Below are positions 4,618-5,935 of a stretch of DNA of 5,935 nt, one piece after another. Within the stretch, counting starts at the first letter, position 1, and each line of letters opens with the position of its first letter. The stretch comes from Candidatus Bathyarchaeota archaeon. GTDB taxonomy: Archaea > Thermoproteota > Bathyarchaeia > Bathyarchaeales > Bathycorpusculaceae. The translations under genes and the position numbers were made by a program. The stretch covers positions 1 to 5,935 of the forward strand of contig JAENXI010000066.1 of the NCBI GenBank assembly GCA_016649625.1, given 5' to 3'. The notes beneath the pieces were generated by a model that had not been told where the DNA came from, searched no databases, and worked only from the letters and a program-made list of their open reading frames with translations.

Positions 4618-5241
4618 ATGGAAAATACAAATATGAATCTATATCAGATTTTAGCAATTTGTGGAATGCTTAGTCCAATCTTGTATACAATTATGTAGAT
4701 TCTAGGTGGGATTTTAAGATCTGATTATAACCACATTAAAGATGACATAAGCTCCTTATTTGCAGTTGGAGCTCCCAGAAAACGACTATTTAATGCCTTC
4801 ATACTTGCATCGAGTATTTTATTATTTATTTTTTACCTTGGATTACATTGGGGAATAAATAATGGTCACGGGTCATTTATTGGACCTCTTATTTTTGTAG
4901 TTAGTGGATTTCTTGGTGTTCTTATAGCCCTATTTTTTCCTCTTGATGCTGGTGGTGAAATCGTAACTTTTAGCGGAAAGGGGCATCTGGTTCTTGTGGT
5001 TATGTCTGGGCTTTTGATTATTGCTGGAATGGTAGCTCTTTGGTTTAGATTATCATCAGTTAGCGTTTGGAGTGATTTTGCCTTGTTTTCTCTTATTTCA
5101 GCAATTGTTTCCCTTATGCTCGTGATTGTTTCACTTGTTTTTATTAAAAGTAAGTATAGGGGTTTGGTTGAACGGTTCATGGTTACTCCTTATCAGCTAT
5201 ATTACTTTGTGATTAGCTTGATGGTATTTCTCACAAATTGA
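4618..5241 (+). pseudogene. DUF998-like membrane protein, interrupted by in-frame TAG
   Basis: The frame from ATG 4618 gives 207 codons with one internal TAG at codon 27 (4696-4698), inside the first membrane helix (AICGMLSPILYTIM, stop, ILGGIL). Downstream features match the DUF998 family of multi-pass proteins: SDYNHIKDDISSLFAVGAP after helix 1, and FPLDAGG followed by GKGHLVLV near residues 107-126. About six hydrophobic helices are expected, near 10-32, 58-78, 87-107, 123-143, 155-176 and 191-206. Family function is unknown. The stop could come from one G-to-A change in a TGG Trp codon, but the original residue is not certain. Initiation at the later in-frame ATG 5002 would remove more than half. 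A weak AAAGGA precedes the ATG. A second in-frame ATG at 4633 is possible. Recent pseudogene, readthrough gene or sequence error are all open. Confidence 0.7.
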
Positions 5242-5245
5242 ATTG

Positions 5246-5305
5246 CTGTCTTGGCAGTTTTTTGGATCTTAGTTCACTCTAACCAAGAAAACTATGATGA
5301 AATTA
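5246..5305 (+). repeat. Element A, copy 8, doubling as terminator of the DUF998 gene
   Basis: Begins four bases after the stop at 5241 with CTGTC-TT-GGCAG (5246-5257) and six T, a terminator-like start. Then come GGATCTTAGTTCACTCTAACC and AAGAAAACTATGATGAAA. No convincing outer stem is found downstream. It lies between the convergent DUF998-like and Rieske genes. Confidence 0.7.
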
Positions 5306-5390
5306 TTAAACAAATCATTAACAAACTTTAATTGATGACCTTTGAAGAGAAGATAGTAAAGGCTAATCAAAGCAAATTAAAGAATTAAGA

Positions 5391-5705
5391 TTAGAAAATT
5401 TCAATATGGATTTTACCATTCTCTATCTTGCATCTGTAAATTGTTAACACCTTCTTGTTTGTCTTCAAATAAACACCTGTTCTAACATCAAACTTCCAAT
5501 CATGACAGGGACAAGAAACTATGTAACCTTCTAGCTTTCCTTTTGATAAGTCACAGCCTCTACAGGGACATATATTTGAAACACCAAAGACCTCATTCCC
5601 AATCCTGGCTAATAGAATGTCCTTTCCTGAAACATTTACCATTTTCATGGTTCCATCTTTTAGATCTGCTTCATCAATTGATGGCATAAAATTATCTATA
5701 AACAT
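5391..5705 (-). CDS. Rieske-type [2Fe-2S] protein with Cys in place of the first ligand His
   Basis: Encodes 104 residues, a single small Rieske domain of the ferredoxin or dioxygenase-ferredoxin type with no membrane anchor, so probably a cytosolic electron carrier. The fold is clear: DLKDGTMKMVNVSGKDILLA, then NEVFGVSN, the two cluster loops and WKFDVRTGVYL. Loop one is C46-P-C48-R-G-C51, and loop two is C65-P-C67-H68-D-W. Classical Rieske loops are C-x-H and C-x-x-H. Here the first His is Cys 48, which would give three Cys and one His as ligands, or a changed cluster. Extra cysteines 51 and 67 lie next to the site. The start may be ATG 5705 or the in-frame ATG 5687; no clear ribosome binding site favours either. 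No oxygenase or reductase partner is in the window. Confidence 0.85.
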   Translation of the reverse strand: MFIDNFMPSIDEADLKDGTMKMVNVSGKDILLARIGNEVFGVSNICPCRGCDLSKGKLEGYIVSCPCHDWKFDVRTGVYLKTNKKVLTIYRCKIENGKIHIEIF

Positions 5706-5768
5706 CTTGGAAGTCTATATTGGTTTATTCTCTTATTATTATTTTGTCAAGGTCTAACATTAGTGGAT

Positions 5769-5829
5769 CTACTTAGTAGCTTTTGGGATCTTAGATCACT
5801 CTTATCACGAAAACTTAATTAAAAAAAAG
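5769..5829 (+). repeat. Element A, copy 9
   Basis: Starts with CTACT-T-AGTAG (5769-5779), identical to copy 4, then CTTTTGGGATCTTAGATCACT and CACGAAAACTTAATTAAAAA. No long outer stem is evident, but GATCTTAGATC is itself an inverted repeat. It lies upstream of the Rieske gene and 3' of the last - strand gene. Confidence 0.7.
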
Positions 5830-5856
5830 TAGAGGAAGGAGTTTGTTTGTTAACAG

Positions 5857-5935
5857 CTAGCTTCTCTGTCTTGATTCAAGGTAGTCTGTAAATAGCAATA
5901 TTCCTTGAATGATAAAATACAGTCCTACTATCAAC
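5857..5935 (-). CDS. C-terminus of a membrane protein (partial)
   Basis: The last 25 codons and TAG stop of a - strand gene that continues beyond the window. The visible residues, LIVGLYFIIQGILLFT then DYLESRQRS, are one hydrophobic segment long enough to cross a membrane and a charged C-terminal tail. Family and function cannot be judged. The stop lies about 28 bases from element A copy 9, matching the pattern of - strand genes ending close to the right side of an element. Confidence 0.5.
   Translation of the reverse strand, partial: LIVGLYFIIQGILLFTDYLESRQRS

Noticed and set aside
1637..4698. Genome-wide stop recoding (pyrrolysine or similar)
   Set aside because: The two internal stops differ (TAA and TAG), and TAG ends the first gene, the Cys/His gene and the last partial gene, so a reassigned TAG is not supported here.
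4866..5180. - strand ORF of 104 codons
   Set aside because: Antisense to the DUF998-like frame; low-complexity Thr, Arg and Ile composition with no protein-like features.
4996..5241. Separate 81-residue membrane protein
   Set aside because: It is the 3' part of the DUF998-like frame, which is open from the TAG at 4696 and matches the family upstream of 4996.
940..5305. C/D box guide RNAs (for example ATGATGA in copy 8)
   Set aside because: Only copy 8 has a good C-box match; others read GGATGAA or TAATGAA, and no D box (CTGA) occurs at the expected place.
5335..5388. 17-codon ORF starting MTFEEKIVKANQ
   Set aside because: Too short, with no ribosome binding site or family; the codon pattern alone cannot support it.
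422..5829. Element A as integron attC sites
   Set aside because: The layout fits, but paired core sites of the form RYYYAAC and GTTRRRY are not found at the ends of the copies, the conserved part is the loop rather than the stem ends, and no integrase gene is in the window.
422..5829. CRISPR array
   Set aside because: Repeat spacing varies from about 330 to 1000 bases and the intervals contain genes, not spacers.

Overview
This AT-rich window looks archaeal, most likely from Nitrososphaerota (Thaumarchaeota) or a near relative. That is inferred from TATA-like boxes close upstream of several starts, a PRC-barrel protein, many small zinc-binding proteins and a short Rieske protein. No rRNA, tRNA or other taxonomic marker is present, so the placement is tentative.

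Layout. Twelve small genes lie on both strands: a 4-5 helix membrane protein (7-435, +); a PRC-barrel protein (574-870, +); three paralogous zinc-ribbon proteins with one short Cys/His protein among them (1015-3045, all -); a 45-residue basic protein (3251-3388, +); a two-helix membrane protein (3564-3788, -); a coiled-coil protein (3939-4367, +); a DUF998-like membrane protein (4618-5241, +); a Rieske-type protein (5391-5705, -); and the end of a further membrane protein (5857-5935, -). None forms an obvious operon or shared pathway.

The main signal lies between the genes. A repeat of about 55-75 bp ('element A') occurs nine times, always in the + orientation whichever way the flanking genes point, close to once per gene boundary. 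Its core reads TTTTGGGATCTTAGATC, then about nine bases, then AAGAAAACTTGGATGAAAA. In several copies the flanks of this core form a stem whose sequence changes while pairing is kept, with G-T wobbles that would be valid only in a + strand RNA or + strand single-stranded DNA. A second, longer repeat ('element B', about 99 bp, two copies near 80% identical) fills two other boundaries, and its tail resembles element A. One gene per interval with uniformly oriented, foldable repeats is the architecture of a gene-cassette array. The repeats do not match the integron attC core sites, and no integrase is in the window.

Three genes carry one inactivating-looking change in an otherwise intact frame: an ATG-to-ATA start in the first zinc-ribbon gene, an in-frame TAA in the second, and an in-frame TAG in the DUF998 gene. 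This fits a decaying accessory region, though recoding or assembly error is not excluded. The Rieske protein has Cys where the first ligand His is expected.
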